Of a stretch of 37,433 nucleotides of DNA, positions 17,161 through 25,693 are shown piece after piece. Position 1 is the stretch's first letter. Each line of letters starts with the position of its first letter. This stretch comes from an uncultured Arenicella sp. (GTDB taxonomy: Bacteria; Pseudomonadota; Gammaproteobacteria; Arenicellales; Arenicellaceae). Position numbers and translations under genes: made by a program. The notes under the pieces are model-generated. The model was not told the origin of the DNA and ran no database searches. It was given only the letters and a program-made list of their open reading frames with translations. Location: positions 1 to 37,433 of the forward strand of contig CALINO010000069.1 of assembly GCA_938045295.1 (NCBI GenBank), given 5' to 3'.

Positions 17161-18153
17161 CTAATGGGGGTATTCTGTTTCTATAATCTTTGTTGAGTCT
17201 ACAGGCCACGTCAAATCGGTATCCGATATTTTTCTTGCTATGACTGCTGAATGAATGTAAGCATCGCCATCTTTAACTCCAACACTGCCTTCATAAACGC
17301 ATTTTGGCACAATAGAAACCGGATCAATTAGTTCAGTTTTTAAAATTTCGAACCCAGTTGCCTTATTAAACATAGAGTACCAAGCATTATCAGAGAACCG
17401 ATAATAATCCCATGGCAAATCATGTAGCGGATAAGCGTGATGCGTAAAGATCATAACAATACCGCCCTTTTTCATCACTTTATTTATTTCCAAAACAACC
17501 TTCCAAGGCATGAGTAAGTGCTCGAACACGTTTAATGAATAAACTAATTCATATTTATCATGCTGAACAAAGTCACTTAACTGATGTGCATCGCACACAA
17601 CGTCAACACACTCGCCTTCAAGTACATCAACTCCTGTAAAATCTATTCCACTTGGTAAGTAAGAATCTCTGTTATTAACACCAGAGCGCGCTCTAGAACC
17701 AATTTCAAGAGCCGTTTTAACATCCTTACCCTCTACATAGTCTTTAAAGAAATTAGGCACAAAATTGCGGTACGGACCTCTTTCAATACCATGTATATGA
17801 AGAAGGCTGCATTCATGAAATTGTACCGACAAACCAGTTCCAGTATAAAACCTCAGTTTCATTGTTAGAACGTCATCAGGCAAGTCGTCGAATAACTTAA
17901 TAAAGAAACGACAACGTTTTACATTATCATTTTTGTGAGCCAATGCTACATCTTGACTATCTCTTAACTCAAACGAAACCGATCTCCAAGCACCACTTTT
18001 GGTAGAGTATAAAATTTTTGAAAAAGAGGACTTTTCAAAATATGCCCACCCCCCAATGAAAACAACACCGTTATATTCGTTGAATTGTTCAATGTTGTAT
18101 TTGAAACCTTGTTTAGGGGCAAGCTTGTTTTTTACTTTTTGGGCTATATTCAT
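17161..18153 (-). CDS. Class I SAM-dependent methyltransferase in AT-rich insert
   Basis: The 330-aa protein has two parts. The first 125 residues form a beta-rich region of unknown type (YNGVVFIGGWAYFEKSSFSK), like an accessory domain found on some cell-surface glycan enzymes. From about residue 140 a Methyltransf_11-type Rossmann domain follows: motif I is ALEIGSRARSGVNNRDSYLP, an acidic strand end is DFTGVDVLEGECVDVVCDAH, and the post-motif region is SLNVFEHLLMPWKVVLEINK ending in KKGGIVMIFTH. The acceptor is unknown. Codon use is markedly AT-rich, unlike hemL and folD on either side, which suggests horizontal gain together with the next gene. Confidence 0.72.
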   Translation of the reverse strand: MNIAQKVKNKLAPKQGFKYNIEQFNEYNGVVFIGGWAYFEKSSFSKILYSTKSGAWRSVSFELRDSQDVALAHKNDNVKRCRFFIKLFDDLPDDVLTMKLRFYTGTGLSVQFHECSLLHIHGIERGPYRNFVPNFFKDYVEGKDVKTALEIGSRARSGVNNRDSYLPSGIDFTGVDVLEGECVDVVCDAHQLSDFVQHDKYELVYSLNVFEHLLMPWKVVLEINKVMKKGGIVMIFTHHAYPLHDLPWDYYRFSDNAWYSMFNKATGFEILKTELIDPVSIVPKCVYEGSVGVKDGDAYIHSAVIARKISDTDLTWPVDSTKIIETEYPH

Positions 18154-18330
18154 GGAAATTTTATTTGATCTTAAATTTCTATTTAATCGGTTTACTCAAT
18201 AGAGACTAAATATAACACTGAAATCTAATTTAATTACTCTACATTAAAAATTAAACTGCCCTGTACAGGCCATCATCAGAGCAAAACAATCTCTTTTAGG
18301 TACTTCAAACCTAAATATTAGAGTTGAGCC

Positions 18331-19209
18331 TTAACCGCGCATGCGCGCCGCTTTAATGGTGTTTTTCATTAACATGGCGACTGTCATTGGGCCAACGCCA
18401 CCGGGCACCGGCGTGATAGCGCCTGCGATCGGTTCAACGCTGGCATAATCAACGTCGCCCACCAGTTTATAGCCTCTGGGCTTAGTGGCGTCGTCAACAC
18501 GATTAATACCCACATCAATCACGGTGGCGCCTTCTTTGACCATATCGGCTTTTACAAACTCAGGCACGCCAATGGCCGCAATGAGAATGTCGGCCTGACG
18601 CGTAAAATACGCTAAGTCTTTGGTACCACTGTGGCAACAAGTGACGGTGCAATTGGCTTTTTCACCTTTTTGCACTAACAAGCTCATCATGGGCTTGCCC
18701 ACAATATTACTGCGGCCAATCACCACCGCGTGCTTGCCTGACATTTCAATGCCGCTGCGCACAATCATTTCAGGTATACCGGTGGGCGTGCACGGGGTTA
18801 AACAATCAAGACCAATGCTTAACTTACCCACATTCACCGGGTGAAAACCATCCACGTCTTTACTGGGGTCAATGCGTTCAGTAACGGCATCTTCGTCCAT
18901 GTGTTTAGGCAATGGCAGTTGAACCAAGATGCCGTGCACAGAATTATCCGCGTTCAGTCGATCTATTTCGCTCATCAACTCAGCTTCACTGATGCCCGCT
19001 GGGTGAGTCACTTTAATCGATTTAATGCCGGTTTCTTCGCACGCTTTTACCTTGCTGCCAACATAGGCTTTTGAAGCCGGGTCTTCACCCACCAACACCA
19101 CCACCAAGCATGGCTGAATGTTCTGAGATATAAGCTCATCAGCTTCCAGTTTGGCTTCGGCACGAATTTCGGCCGCAATTTTTTTTCCGTCAATAATTTT
19201 TGCAGTCAT
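18331..19209 (-). CDS. folD: Bifunctional methylenetetrahydrofolate dehydrogenase/cyclohydrolase
   Basis: FolD interconverts 5,10-methylene- and 10-formyl-tetrahydrofolate with NADP in two steps in one-carbon metabolism. The 292-aa product carries the signatures VGEDPASKAYVGSKVKACEE (residues about 40-59, with the catalytic Lys), GILVQLPLPKHM, the Rossmann stretch VIGRSNIVGKPMMSLL and the closing PVPGGVGPMTVAMLM. It lies 45 nt before tatC in minus-strand order (tatC first), so it may be read through from the his-tat operon. Confidence 0.97.
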   Translation of the reverse strand: MTAKIIDGKKIAAEIRAEAKLEADELISQNIQPCLVVVLVGEDPASKAYVGSKVKACEETGIKSIKVTHPAGISEAELMSEIDRLNADNSVHGILVQLPLPKHMDEDAVTERIDPSKDVDGFHPVNVGKLSIGLDCLTPCTPTGIPEMIVRSGIEMSGKHAVVIGRSNIVGKPMMSLLVQKGEKANCTVTCCHSGTKDLAYFTRQADILIAAIGVPEFVKADMVKEGATVIDVGINRVDDATKPRGYKLVGDVDYASVEPIAGAITPVPGGVGPMTVAMLMKNTIKAARMRG

Positions 19210-19254
19210 AGCTTGTCGGTGATCTGTAGCAAGTTAATTCAATTAAACGATGGC

Positions 19255-20010
19255 TCACTCAGAGTCGTCGTTATTTTTTATTTTTCTCTTTTCTACCCTT
19301 TTGGCAAAAAACAACCCAACCTCAAACAGCAAGCACACGGGTAAAGCCATCATTATTTGCGAAAGAGGGTCAGGCGGGGTCATTAGCATGGCCATCACAA
19401 ACGCCGCCAAAATAAAGTAGCCTCGGTTGCGCGCCACTTTTTCTGGCGAAATCACGCCCATGCGGCTCAATATCACAATGGCCACCGGCACCTCAAACGC
19501 CACACCAAACGCGATAAACAGGCTCAATGCAAAGCTCATGTACGAGGCAATGTCGGGCATGTATTCAACGCCGTCCGGCGCAAACATGGCAAAGAATTTA
19601 AATATGAGGGGAAACACCACGGCGTAGGCAAACAAGATACCTAAATAAAACAACAGCGTGGTAGACACCACCAACGGCACCACTACGCGTTTTTCATTTT
19701 GATACAAGCCTGGCGCAATGAATGCCCACACTTGGTACAACACAAACGGAATGGAGAGCGCGAATGCCGCGGCAAAGGTCAGTTTAAAAGGAGTGAACAC
19801 CGTTGAGTGAGGGGCAGTTGCAATCATCGAACCGCCCTCAGGCAAGCTGGCCAATAACGGCTGAGCAAACCAAGAATAAATTTCTCTGGCAAAAGGCAAC
19901 AAACACACAAACACGATGAGCACCGCACCCACCGCCCATAACAAGCGGTTACGCAGCTCAATAAGGTGAGACACAAACGGTTCAGACGGTGGCGATTCTT
20001 GCTGGGTCAC
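19255..20010 (-). CDS. tatC: Sec-independent translocase subunit TatC
   Basis: TatC is the polytopic receptor for twin-arginine signal peptides in the inner membrane. The protein is 251 aa with six hydrophobic segments. Known conserved parts are visible: the N-terminal FVSHLIELRNRLLWAVGAV, the periplasmic-loop region HSTVFTPFKLTFAAAFALSI, FVLYQVWAFIAPGLYQNEKR, and the late FVMAMLMTPPDPLSQIMMAL. It is preceded by tatB (58 nt) and tatA in operon order, completing a TatABC set; a charged tail (KRVEKRKIKNND) ends it. Confidence 0.97.
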   Translation of the reverse strand: MTQQESPPSEPFVSHLIELRNRLLWAVGAVLIVFVCLLPFAREIYSWFAQPLLASLPEGGSMIATAPHSTVFTPFKLTFAAAFALSIPFVLYQVWAFIAPGLYQNEKRVVVPLVVSTTLLFYLGILFAYAVVFPLIFKFFAMFAPDGVEYMPDIASYMSFALSLFIAFGVAFEVPVAIVILSRMGVISPEKVARNRGYFILAAFVMAMLMTPPDPLSQIMMALPVCLLFEVGLFFAKRVEKRKIKNNDDSE

Positions 20011-20068
20011 GTGGGGTTTCTTCTGTTTTTTATCTGGCTTTTAATAGCCGCTTTATTGGCCTTGATGG

Positions 20069-20431
20069 CTAATTAGACTTACCGTTATCAACATTATCAG
20101 TTGGGTCAATTGGCTCAACATCTGCATCCTCATGAACACGGCTTGGCTTATCAACGCCCACTTTGTTCTCAGCAGAATCAGCCAGATCGCGCCCAAACTG
20201 CTTCAGGTCATTTTTAAAGTCACTTATTTCGCGCTTTGCGGCTTCAATATCGGCAAACGGGGTGCCATCAATTTCACTTTTCATTTCTGAACGCAGCCGA
20301 TACACGCTTTGGCGTGCTTTACGAATGAAAAAGGCGGCCTGCTTTGCCACTTCGGGCAATCGTTCAGGCCCCATCACCAGCAGTAACACCACGGCAATAA
20401 CCAACAATTCCCAGAAGCCAATGTCAAACAT
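20069..20431 (-). CDS. tatB: Sec-independent translocase subunit TatB
   Basis: TatB works with TatC in recognising Tat substrates. The 120-aa protein has the short N-terminal span IGFWELLVIAVVLLLVMGPE with the conserved E8/P23-like elements, followed by an amphipathic helix (RLPEVAKQAAFFIRKARQSV) and a variable acidic tail. The pattern FDIGFxELLVI with the GPERLPE motif separates it from TatA. It starts 10 nt after tatA ends, and tatC follows 58 nt further. Confidence 0.95.
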   Translation of the reverse strand: MFDIGFWELLVIAVVLLLVMGPERLPEVAKQAAFFIRKARQSVYRLRSEMKSEIDGTPFADIEAAKREISDFKNDLKQFGRDLADSAENKVGVDKPSRVHEDADVEPIDPTDNVDNGKSN

Positions 20432-20441
20432 GAGCGCTGAC

Positions 20442-20648
20442 TTACTTTTTCTCTTCTTGAGTTTCTGAGTCTGCCTCGTTCAAAGCATCGTCATTTTTTT
20501 TGTCGTCGTCGTTCAGTGCTTTTTTAAAACCCTTAACCGCACCGCCAAGATCGTTACCAACGCCACGCAGTTTTTTGGTGCCAAAAATCAGCGCCACAAT
20601 CACTAATACAATCAACAACTGCCAAATCGATATTCCACTTAAACCCAT
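20442..20648 (-). CDS. tatA: Sec-independent translocase subunit TatA
   Basis: TatA forms the size-variable translocation assembly. The 68-aa protein has the usual span [18 protein letters not shown], the [20 protein letters not shown] hinge and amphipathic helix, and an acidic tail. It lies 14 nt after hisE and starts the tatABC block, which continues the his transcription unit, as is common in gammaproteobacteria. Confidence 0.95.
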   Translation of the reverse strand: MGLSGISIWQLLIVLVIVALIFGTKKLRGVGNDLGGAVKGFKKALNDDDKKNDDALNEADSETQEEKK

Positions 20649-20662
20649 GATTAATTCCTCTA

Positions 20663-20986
20663 TTAATTAGTTTTACGTGCGGCTTTTTCGGCCAGCCCGC
20701 TGGTGCCCATTCGACGAGCCAGTTCATCGACCACTTGCTCAGCTTCTAAACCTTGCTGAGCTAAAAGCACCATAGTATGAAACCACAAATCAGCGACCTC
20801 ATAGATTATTTTTTCGGCATCACCGTCTTTCGCGGCCATCACCGTTTCAGTGGCCTCTTCACCCACCTTTTTTAAAATAGCGTCTAAACCCTTGCTATAT
20901 AAAGATGCCACATAGGAAGTGTTTTCATCGGCATTTAAACGCGACTTTAGCACTTCATGCACTTGATTTATAACATCATTACTCAT
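20663..20986 (-). CDS. hisE: Phosphoribosyl-ATP pyrophosphatase
   Basis: HisE hydrolyses phosphoribosyl-ATP to phosphoribosyl-AMP, step two of histidine synthesis. The 107-aa protein shows the all-helical MazG-like pattern: [20 protein letters not shown], then [20 protein letters not shown] and [17 protein letters not shown]. It is separate from hisI, as in Pseudomonas, rather than fused as in enterics. Its ATG overlaps the hisI stop by 4 nt (ATGA), so the two are translationally coupled. Confidence 0.96.
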   Translation of the reverse strand: MSNDVINQVHEVLKSRLNADENTSYVASLYSKGLDAILKKVGEEATETVMAAKDGDAEKIIYEVADLWFHTMVLLAQQGLEAEQVVDELARRMGTSGLAEKAARKTN

Positions 20987-21369
20987 TTATTGTATATCTC
21001 AGAAGGGTCTTTGAGTACCGGCTCAACGCTTTGCCATTCACCATCATTGTACACTTTATAAAAGCAGCTGCGTCGACCAGTATGGCAAGCAATACCACCC
21101 TTTTGTTGCACTTTCATTAAAATCACATCGGCATCGCAATCCACACGCAGCTCTTTGACCACTTGCTGATGGCCAGATTCTTCGCCTTTACGCCATAATT
21201 TTTGTCGTGACCGAGAATAATAAACGGCAAAACCTGTGTCAGCGGTTTTTTGCAAGGCTTCGCGGTTCATCCACGCCACCATCAAGTTTTCACCCGACTC
21301 CGCGTCTTGCGCAATGGCGGGCACTAAACCCGCGTCGTCCCACTTAATTTGTTCTAACCAATCAGACAT
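20983..21369 (-). CDS. hisI: Phosphoribosyl-AMP cyclohydrolase
   Basis: HisI opens the purine ring of phosphoribosyl-AMP, step three of the histidine pathway. The 128-aa protein carries [18 protein letters not shown], the [18 protein letters not shown] motif, and the metal-binding [20 protein letters not shown] followed by TGRRSCFY, where the cysteines bind zinc. It sits 51 nt after hisF and overlaps hisE. Confidence 0.97.
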   Translation of the reverse strand: MSDWLEQIKWDDAGLVPAIAQDAESGENLMVAWMNREALQKTADTGFAVYYSRSRQKLWRKGEESGHQQVVKELRVDCDADVILMKVQQKGGIACHTGRRSCFYKVYNDGEWQSVEPVLKDPSEIYNK

Positions 21370-21420
21370 TTACTCTTACCTTTCGCACCTAATTCCACTT
21401 ACAAGCCCACAACGCCACGT

Positions 21421-22203
21421 CTAAAGGCGCACGTGTATTCCGGCATCGCGCATCGCCTCTTTGGCCTGCTGCACGGTGTATTCGCCAAAGTGAAATATGC
21501 TGGCCGCGAGCACCGCATCAGCGCCACCAAGCTTAACACCATCAACTAAATGCGTTAAGTCACCCACTCCGCCAGAGGCGATCACGGGTACGCTCACCGC
21601 GTCACTCACGGCTTTGGTTAGGCTTAAATCATAACCGGCCTTGGTGCCATCGCCATCCATGCTGGTGAGTAATATTTCACCGGCACCGTAGTCACTCATT
21701 TTTTTAGCCCATTCAACCGCATCAATGCCGGTTTGTTTGCGCCCACCATGGGTGAATATCTCCCAGCGATCGGCACGATCACCTCGGTCAACACAATGCG
21801 TTTGCTTAGCGTCGATCGCCACCACAATGCATTGTGAACCAAAGTGACCACTGGCTTCTTGAATAAATTCAGGCTTAAATACAGCCGTGCTATTAACCGA
21901 TATTTTATCCGCACCGGCGTTTAACAGCCGGCGCACATCAGCAAGTTCTCGCACCCCACCACCCACGGTAAGAGGAATAAATACTTGGCTCGCAACCTCT
22001 TCAACCACATGCAAAATAGTGTCGCGATCATCGGAGGTGGCGGTAATATCTAAAAAGGTGATTTCATCCGCGCCTTGCTCGTTATAGCCTTTCGCCACTT
22101 CAACTGGGTCGCCCGCATCGCGAATACCCACAAAGTTAACGCCTTTAACCACGCGGCCATTATCAACGTCTAAACAAGGAATGATTCGTTTGGCTAACGA
22201 CAT
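21421..22203 (-). CDS. hisF: Imidazole glycerol phosphate synthase, cyclase subunit
   Basis: HisF takes ammonia from HisH and PRFAR to make imidazole glycerol phosphate and AICAR. The 260-aa TIM barrel has [20 protein letters not shown] (with the catalytic Asp11), [54 protein letters not shown] (second catalytic Asp) and [18 protein letters not shown]. It follows hisA by 4 nt. Confidence 0.97.
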   Translation of the reverse strand: MSLAKRIIPCLDVDNGRVVKGVNFVGIRDAGDPVEVAKGYNEQGADEITFLDITATSDDRDTILHVVEEVASQVFIPLTVGGGVRELADVRRLLNAGADKISVNSTAVFKPEFIQEASGHFGSQCIVVAIDAKQTHCVDRGDRADRWEIFTHGGRKQTGIDAVEWAKKMSDYGAGEILLTSMDGDGTKAGYDLSLTKAVSDAVSVPVIASGGVGDLTHLVDGVKLGGADAVLAASIFHFGEYTVQQAKEAMRDAGIHVRL

Positions 22204-22207
22204 GGCT

Positions 22208-22948
22208 CTATGCGCTTAATTTGCTGTCTAAATAGGCTTGGCCTTCGGCAAAGTCCAAAGTGCCCTCGTAAATGGCTCGGCCCGTAATAACACCGGAAAT
22301 GCCGGACTTCTCAACCTTTTGCAACTCAATCAAATCGTCCATATTGGTCACACCGCCAGAGGCGATGATCGGAATATCAACCGATTCAGCCAAGCGTTGT
22401 GTGGCTTCAAGGTTTACACCTTGCATCATGCCATCACGTGCAATGTCAGTATAAATGATGGCTTGTACGCCGTCATTTTCAAAGCGCTTAGCCAGATCAA
22501 CCACATTGTGCTCAGTCAGCTTTGCCCAGCCATCAACCGCAACAATGCCATCTTTCGCGTCTAAACCGATGATCAAATGCTGCCCATATTGCGCGGCAAT
22601 TTGACTGATGAATTCTGGCTCGTTGGCCGCACGCGTACCGATAATGACGTATTGAACGCCGGCATCTAAGTACGCTTGGATGGTCTGCTCATCGCGAATA
22701 CCGCCGCCAATTTGAATCGGCACATCTGGGTATTTTTCAGCAATCGCGTTAATCACATCAGCATTGGCTGGCTTGCCAGCGAAAGCGCCGTCCAAATCCA
22801 CCAAGTGAATGCGTTTAGCACCAAGCTCAACCCATTTATCGGCCATCGCCAAGGGGCTGTCGCTGAATACGGTGGAGTCATCCATTAGGCCTTGGCGCAA
22901 GCGTACACACTTGCCTTCTTTAATATCAATTGCGGGTATTAATAGCAT
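22208..22948 (-). CDS. hisA: ProFAR isomerase
   Basis: HisA isomerises ProFAR to PRFAR. The 246-aa barrel has the catalytic Asp in [72 protein letters not shown] and [18 protein letters not shown]. It is paralogous to HisF and placed right before it. The 67-nt gap to hisH is the longest inside the his block and has no terminator. Confidence 0.97.
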   Translation of the reverse strand: MLLIPAIDIKEGKCVRLRQGLMDDSTVFSDSPLAMADKWVELGAKRIHLVDLDGAFAGKPANADVINAIAEKYPDVPIQIGGGIRDEQTIQAYLDAGVQYVIIGTRAANEPEFISQIAAQYGQHLIIGLDAKDGIVAVDGWAKLTEHNVVDLAKRFENDGVQAIIYTDIARDGMMQGVNLEATQRLAESVDIPIIASGGVTNMDDLIELQKVEKSGISGVITGRAIYEGTLDFAEGQAYLDSKLSA

Positions 22949-23015
22949 AATAATTTAATCTGTCTTACAACTCACGGAGGTAACTGGGCAACAACAATAC
23001 AAAACGCACGGCGCT

Positions 23016-23672
23016 TTAGGCTTTGCCATTCCAGTCAGTAAAATTTTTCAATAACTTAAGCCCATTATCGTGGCTTTTTTCTGGGTGAAATTGCACGGCA
23101 AACACATTATCGCGGCCAACCGCGGCAATGAATTTATGACCGTAATCCGCACCGCCATACACCATGCCTAAATCAGCATCGGGCGCAGAATTAGCACAAT
23201 AGCTGTGCACAAAATAAAAATAAGACTCATCGTCAATGCCGTGCCACAACGGGTGATCGCGCAGCTGAAAAACGCTGTTCCACCCCATTTGTGGTATCTT
23301 TAAACGCTCATCCTCGGCACTTCTGTCGGCATGAAAATGTTCAAAATGGCGCACCGAACCATTAAACAAAGACAAGCCTTGTTGGCCGCCGTCTTCTTCG
23401 CAATAATCAAACAGCGCTTGCATGCCCACGCAAATGCCGAGCATGGGTTTTTCATCTAACGCCGTACTTATTGCTTGCTCTAGGCCACGTTCTTTAAGCT
23501 CATTAAACCATGTGCCCACGGCGCCTTGACCGGGCAGCACCACTTTATCGGCTTGTGCTATCTGGCTGGCATCGCTAGTGAGAATCACGTCGGCATTGTC
23601 AGCCACGGTGGTCACAGCCTGTTTTACCGAGCGCAGGTTACCAACGCCTAAATCAACAACCGCTATCTGCAT
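23016..23672 (-). CDS. hisH: Imidazole glycerol phosphate synthase, glutaminase subunit
   Basis: HisH supplies ammonia from glutamine to HisF. The 218-aa class I glutamine amidotransferase has the nucleophile Cys in KPMLGICVGMQALFDYCEED, the oxyanion region VVLPGQGAVGTW, and the His-Glu pair in NVFAVQFHPEKSHDNGLKLL. The catalytic set is complete. It starts 9 nt after hisB ends. Confidence 0.97.
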   Translation of the reverse strand: MQIAVVDLGVGNLRSVKQAVTTVADNADVILTSDASQIAQADKVVLPGQGAVGTWFNELKERGLEQAISTALDEKPMLGICVGMQALFDYCEEDGGQQGLSLFNGSVRHFEHFHADRSAEDERLKIPQMGWNSVFQLRDHPLWHGIDDESYFYFVHSYCANSAPDADLGMVYGGADYGHKFIAAVGRDNVFAVQFHPEKSHDNGLKLLKNFTDWNGKA

Positions 23673-23681
23673 GGTTAATGC

Positions 23682-24275
23682 CTACAAACTGCCTTTGGTT
23701 GAAGGGATAACACCGGCACTGCGCTCATCAAGTTCTAACGCCATACGTAATGCTCGGCCGAATGCCTTGAAAATAGTTTCTGCGATGTGATGTGCGTTTT
23801 TGCCACGCACGTTATCAACGTGCAACGTTAAGCGGGCATGGTTTACAAAGCCGTGAAAGAACTCATCAAACAGGTCCACATCAAAACCGCCAATGCGGGC
23901 ACGACGATAATCAACGCTGTGCATGCACGTGGGCCGACCCGAAAAGTCAACCACAACGCGGCTCAACGCTTCGTCTAAGGGCACATACGCATGGCCATAA
24001 CGACGAATGCCTTTTTTATCACCCAATGCTTGATCAAACGCTTGGCCTAACGTAATGCCAATATCTTCAACCGTGTGATGATCATCAATGTGCAAATCGC
24101 CTTTGCACGTAATATCAAGATCAATCAAACCGTGTCGGCCAATTTGATCCATCATGTGCTCAAGAAATGGCACACCGGTATCAAAGTTGGTGTTACCAGA
24201 ACCGTCTAAATTGAGTTTGACTGTAATTTGTGTTTCGCTGGTATTGCGAGTGACTTCTGCAATTCGATTGCTCAT
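23682..24275 (-). CDS. hisB: Imidazoleglycerol-phosphate dehydratase
   Basis: HisB dehydrates imidazole glycerol phosphate. The 197-aa product is the monofunctional form without the phosphatase domain. Manganese-binding motifs are intact: [35 protein letters not shown], and late [23 protein letters not shown] 24275 is chosen, giving [11 protein letters not shown] as in related proteins; an upstream in-frame TTG at 24308 would add 11 residues. It is the first gene of the his-tat block; hisG, hisD and hisC are not in the window. Confidence 0.96.
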   Translation of the reverse strand: MSNRIAEVTRNTSETQITVKLNLDGSGNTNFDTGVPFLEHMMDQIGRHGLIDLDITCKGDLHIDDHHTVEDIGITLGQAFDQALGDKKGIRRYGHAYVPLDEALSRVVVDFSGRPTCMHSVDYRRARIGGFDVDLFDEFFHGFVNHARLTLHVDNVRGKNAHHIAETIFKAFGRALRMALELDERSAGVIPSTKGSL

Positions 24276-24435
24276 GCTAGTGATACAAACCGTAAAATAT
24301 GATTGCAATCCAAGAAAAAGATCGCAAATAGTAGGACAATAATACTAATTTTAGCATTGTTCGCCCCTTCGACCTATAGTAAATAATGCCGTATTAAGCC
24401 GATTGATATTAATACCTTAAATTAGGCCGGTGACA

Positions 24436-24723
24436 ATGAACCTTAAAAATATTCAAGGTAACCTAACTCTTATGCCCGAACTAAAATCCTTAAGCATTCC
24501 GTACGTTGATGCTATTCCGAACAAATACCGGCGCTATATTCGCGACAAAGCCATTGACCGTGCCCGCACCCGAATCATTGTCGCGGGCAATGACCCAAGA
24601 AAAATGAAACAAGAAGACTTGGAAGTGGTGGTTAAAGAAGAAGAAGATAAAATCAAAAGCTCGATTCGCGACAAGGGCTTACTAGCCGTACTGGCATTGC
24701 TTGGGCTTAATTTATTCGGCTAA
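24436..24723 (+). CDS. Small uncharacterised protein, 95 aa
   Basis: This gene is divergent from hisB. The product is soluble for most of its length, with a basic/acidic helical middle (YRRYIRDKAIDRARTRIIVA, then EDLEVVVKEEEDKIKSSIRD) and a hydrophobic tail LLAVLALLGLNLFG that may anchor to the membrane. No family is recognised. ATG 24436 is chosen over GTG 24430, as both share the GGCCGGTGA leader. The last six codons and stop are the first copy of a 21-bp tandem repeat. Confidence 0.6.
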   Translation: MNLKNIQGNLTLMPELKSLSIPYVDAIPNKYRRYIRDKAIDRARTRIIVAGNDPRKMKQEDLEVVVKEEEDKIKSSIRDKGLLAVLALLGLNLFG

Positions 24724-24786
24724 GGGCTTAATCTATTTGGCTAAAGGCTTAATCTATTTGGCTAAAGGCTTTATTTACTCAGCTAA
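24703..24786. repeat. Four 21-bp tandem repeats, each with a stop codon
   Basis: Four consecutive 21-bp units start at 24703, 24724, 24745 and 24766. Each reads like GGG CTT AAT CTA TTT GGC TAA in the frame of the 95-aa gene. The first unit is the end of that gene; the next two are near identical and the last has diverged. The duplicated stop codons mean the real gene ends at the first. Confidence 0.92.
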
Positions 24787-24814
24787 CCGATTTAATTCAC
24801 TTACTAGGATTACG

Positions 24815-25207
24815 ATGATTTTCAAACAAGCTTTTCGAATCGCATTCGTCACATTAATTTGGAAACAGTACAAAGCCGTTATTATTTCCACACTGCTGCT
24901 GTTTGCCTTTTTCTTTATTGTCTCCAGTGTGCACAACGATTATTTAACCGCCACGGCACAAGAAAATAGAGACCGCATTACCTTTATTTATAAGTGGGCG
25001 GCCTACGCAATCGGGGTTATTGCGTATTTCGCATTTCACATGATTCGAGGGCGCATGCAACCGAAAAAGAAGGGCATGAAAGCCAAAATTGAACAATCAA
25101 AGCAAGACGAAAATACCGGACAAGACCCTTTTGCCGCCATACGGGAGCGCAAAAAATTACGCAGCCGAGCTGAGTTTTTGATGGACGAGAACGACCCCAA
25201 GCGGTAA
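24815..25207 (+). CDS. Uncharacterised two-span membrane protein
   Basis: The 130-aa protein has two hydrophobic spans, AVIISTLLLFAFFFIVSSV (about 21-39) and KWAAYAIGVIAYFAFHMI (about 58-75), and a charged cytosolic tail with KKKGMKAKIEQSKQ and DPFAAIRERKKLRSRAEFLM. ATG 24815 has AGGA 6 nt upstream. A longer in-frame start at 24701 is unlikely because its first 28 codons are just the tandem repeat read in a second frame. The family is not recognised. It follows the 95-aa gene and probably shares its transcript. Confidence 0.68.
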   Translation: MIFKQAFRIAFVTLIWKQYKAVIISTLLLFAFFFIVSSVHNDYLTATAQENRDRITFIYKWAAYAIGVIAYFAFHMIRGRMQPKKKGMKAKIEQSKQDENTGQDPFAAIRERKKLRSRAEFLMDENDPKR

Positions 25208-25342
25208 ATGTAACCACAAGTTAAACATCGCAAAGCGGGTTCTAGACTGGCACAGAAAAGCGCTAAAGAAACACGACAAAACAACACTCAAATAACATTC
25301 TAAATGTGCTTAATTAAGACTAAAAGGAAAAACCAGTAGGCA

Positions 25343-25462
25343 GAAAAAAGGCCTGCTGGGGGGGTTGGGAGCCCCAGCAGGCCTCAAAATGAAGGGCTTT
25401 CTGCCCCCCCAAACAACTCATTCAAGCTCGGGTTGGATTTACCTGAATGAGTAAAACTGTTG
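25343..25462 (-). ncRNA. Candidate minus-strand small RNA
   Basis: A consensus-like promoter (TTGACA at 25492-25497, 17 nt, TAATTT at 25469-25474, minus sense) would start RNA near 25462. The RNA would fold ACTCATTCA (minus sense, from 25452 to 25444) against TGAATGAGT, pass a G-run, and end in a 13-bp GC-rich hairpin followed by U6. That makes about 120 nt. No coding frame with a ribosome site is seen inside. I cannot match it to a known sRNA family. Confidence 0.45.
25349..25384 (-). terminator. Strong intrinsic terminator, minus strand
   Basis: AGGCCTGCTGGGG (25349-25361) pairs perfectly with CCCCAGCAGGCCT (25372-25384). On the minus strand it is followed directly by six U; on the plus strand no U-tract follows. 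It can end the candidate sRNA and readthrough from the fructosamine-kinase-like gene. An outer stem, GGCAGAAA (25339-25346) and TTTCTGCC (25398-25405), encloses it. Confidence 0.8.
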
Positions 25463-25468
25463 TGTCTT

Positions 25469-25497
25469 AAATTAGACCATAACTGACAAAATGTCAA
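25469..25497 (-). promoter_or_regulatory. Sigma-70-like promoter for the candidate sRNA
   Basis: Read on the minus strand: TTGACA, 17-nt spacer, TAATTT. The -35 is a perfect consensus and the spacing is ideal. Confidence 0.5.
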
Positions 25498-25624
25498 TTA
25501 AATGTGAAGGTTTTTTTGAGGGATTACGCTTAGGAAATACAAAGCCGAATTGAAATAGAATACAGTCATCCTTATTTCCCCCAAAAGAGTTGGCTATTAC
25601 AACCAAGCCCCCTTACTTGCCACT

Positions 25625-25654
25625 AAAATACGCCTTAACATGACGTCATGTCAA
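25625..25654 (-). promoter_or_regulatory. Second minus-strand promoter-like site with palindrome
   Basis: Read on the minus strand: TTGACA (25649-25654), 18-nt spacer, TATTTT (25625-25630). The perfect 14-bp palindrome ACATGACGTCATGT (25638-25651) overlaps the -35 and spacer and could be an operator. Confidence 0.35.
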
Positions 25655-25693
25655 GCATAGAGCAAAAAAAGTCCCTCTTTGTTAAAAACCGGC

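Larger units (their letters stand above)
25208..25693. other. Intergenic region holding a candidate sRNA and two promoter-like sites
   Basis: This 486-nt convergent gap has no coding frame of note. It contains three perfect stems (25339-25405 nested pair, 25416-25452) and two minus-strand promoter-like sites (25469-25497 and 25625-25654). These are listed separately. Confidence 0.6.

Noticed and set aside
18260-18269. CCTGTACAGG palindrome upstream of the methyltransferase gene
   Set aside because: Ten-bp palindromes arise by chance and nothing else marks it as a site.
16004-18330. Genomic island with attachment sites
   Set aside because: The AT-rich pair looks acquired, but I found no integrase, no direct repeats and no tRNA at its edges.
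24701-24814. Upstream extension of the 130-aa membrane protein
   Set aside because: These 38 codons are mostly the 21-bp repeat read in another frame; ATG 24815 has a proper ribosome site.
25339-25452. CsrB/RsmY-type regulatory RNA on the plus strand
   Set aside because: Only about two GGA motifs lie in loops, there is no U-tract on this strand, and the promoter and terminator point to the minus strand.
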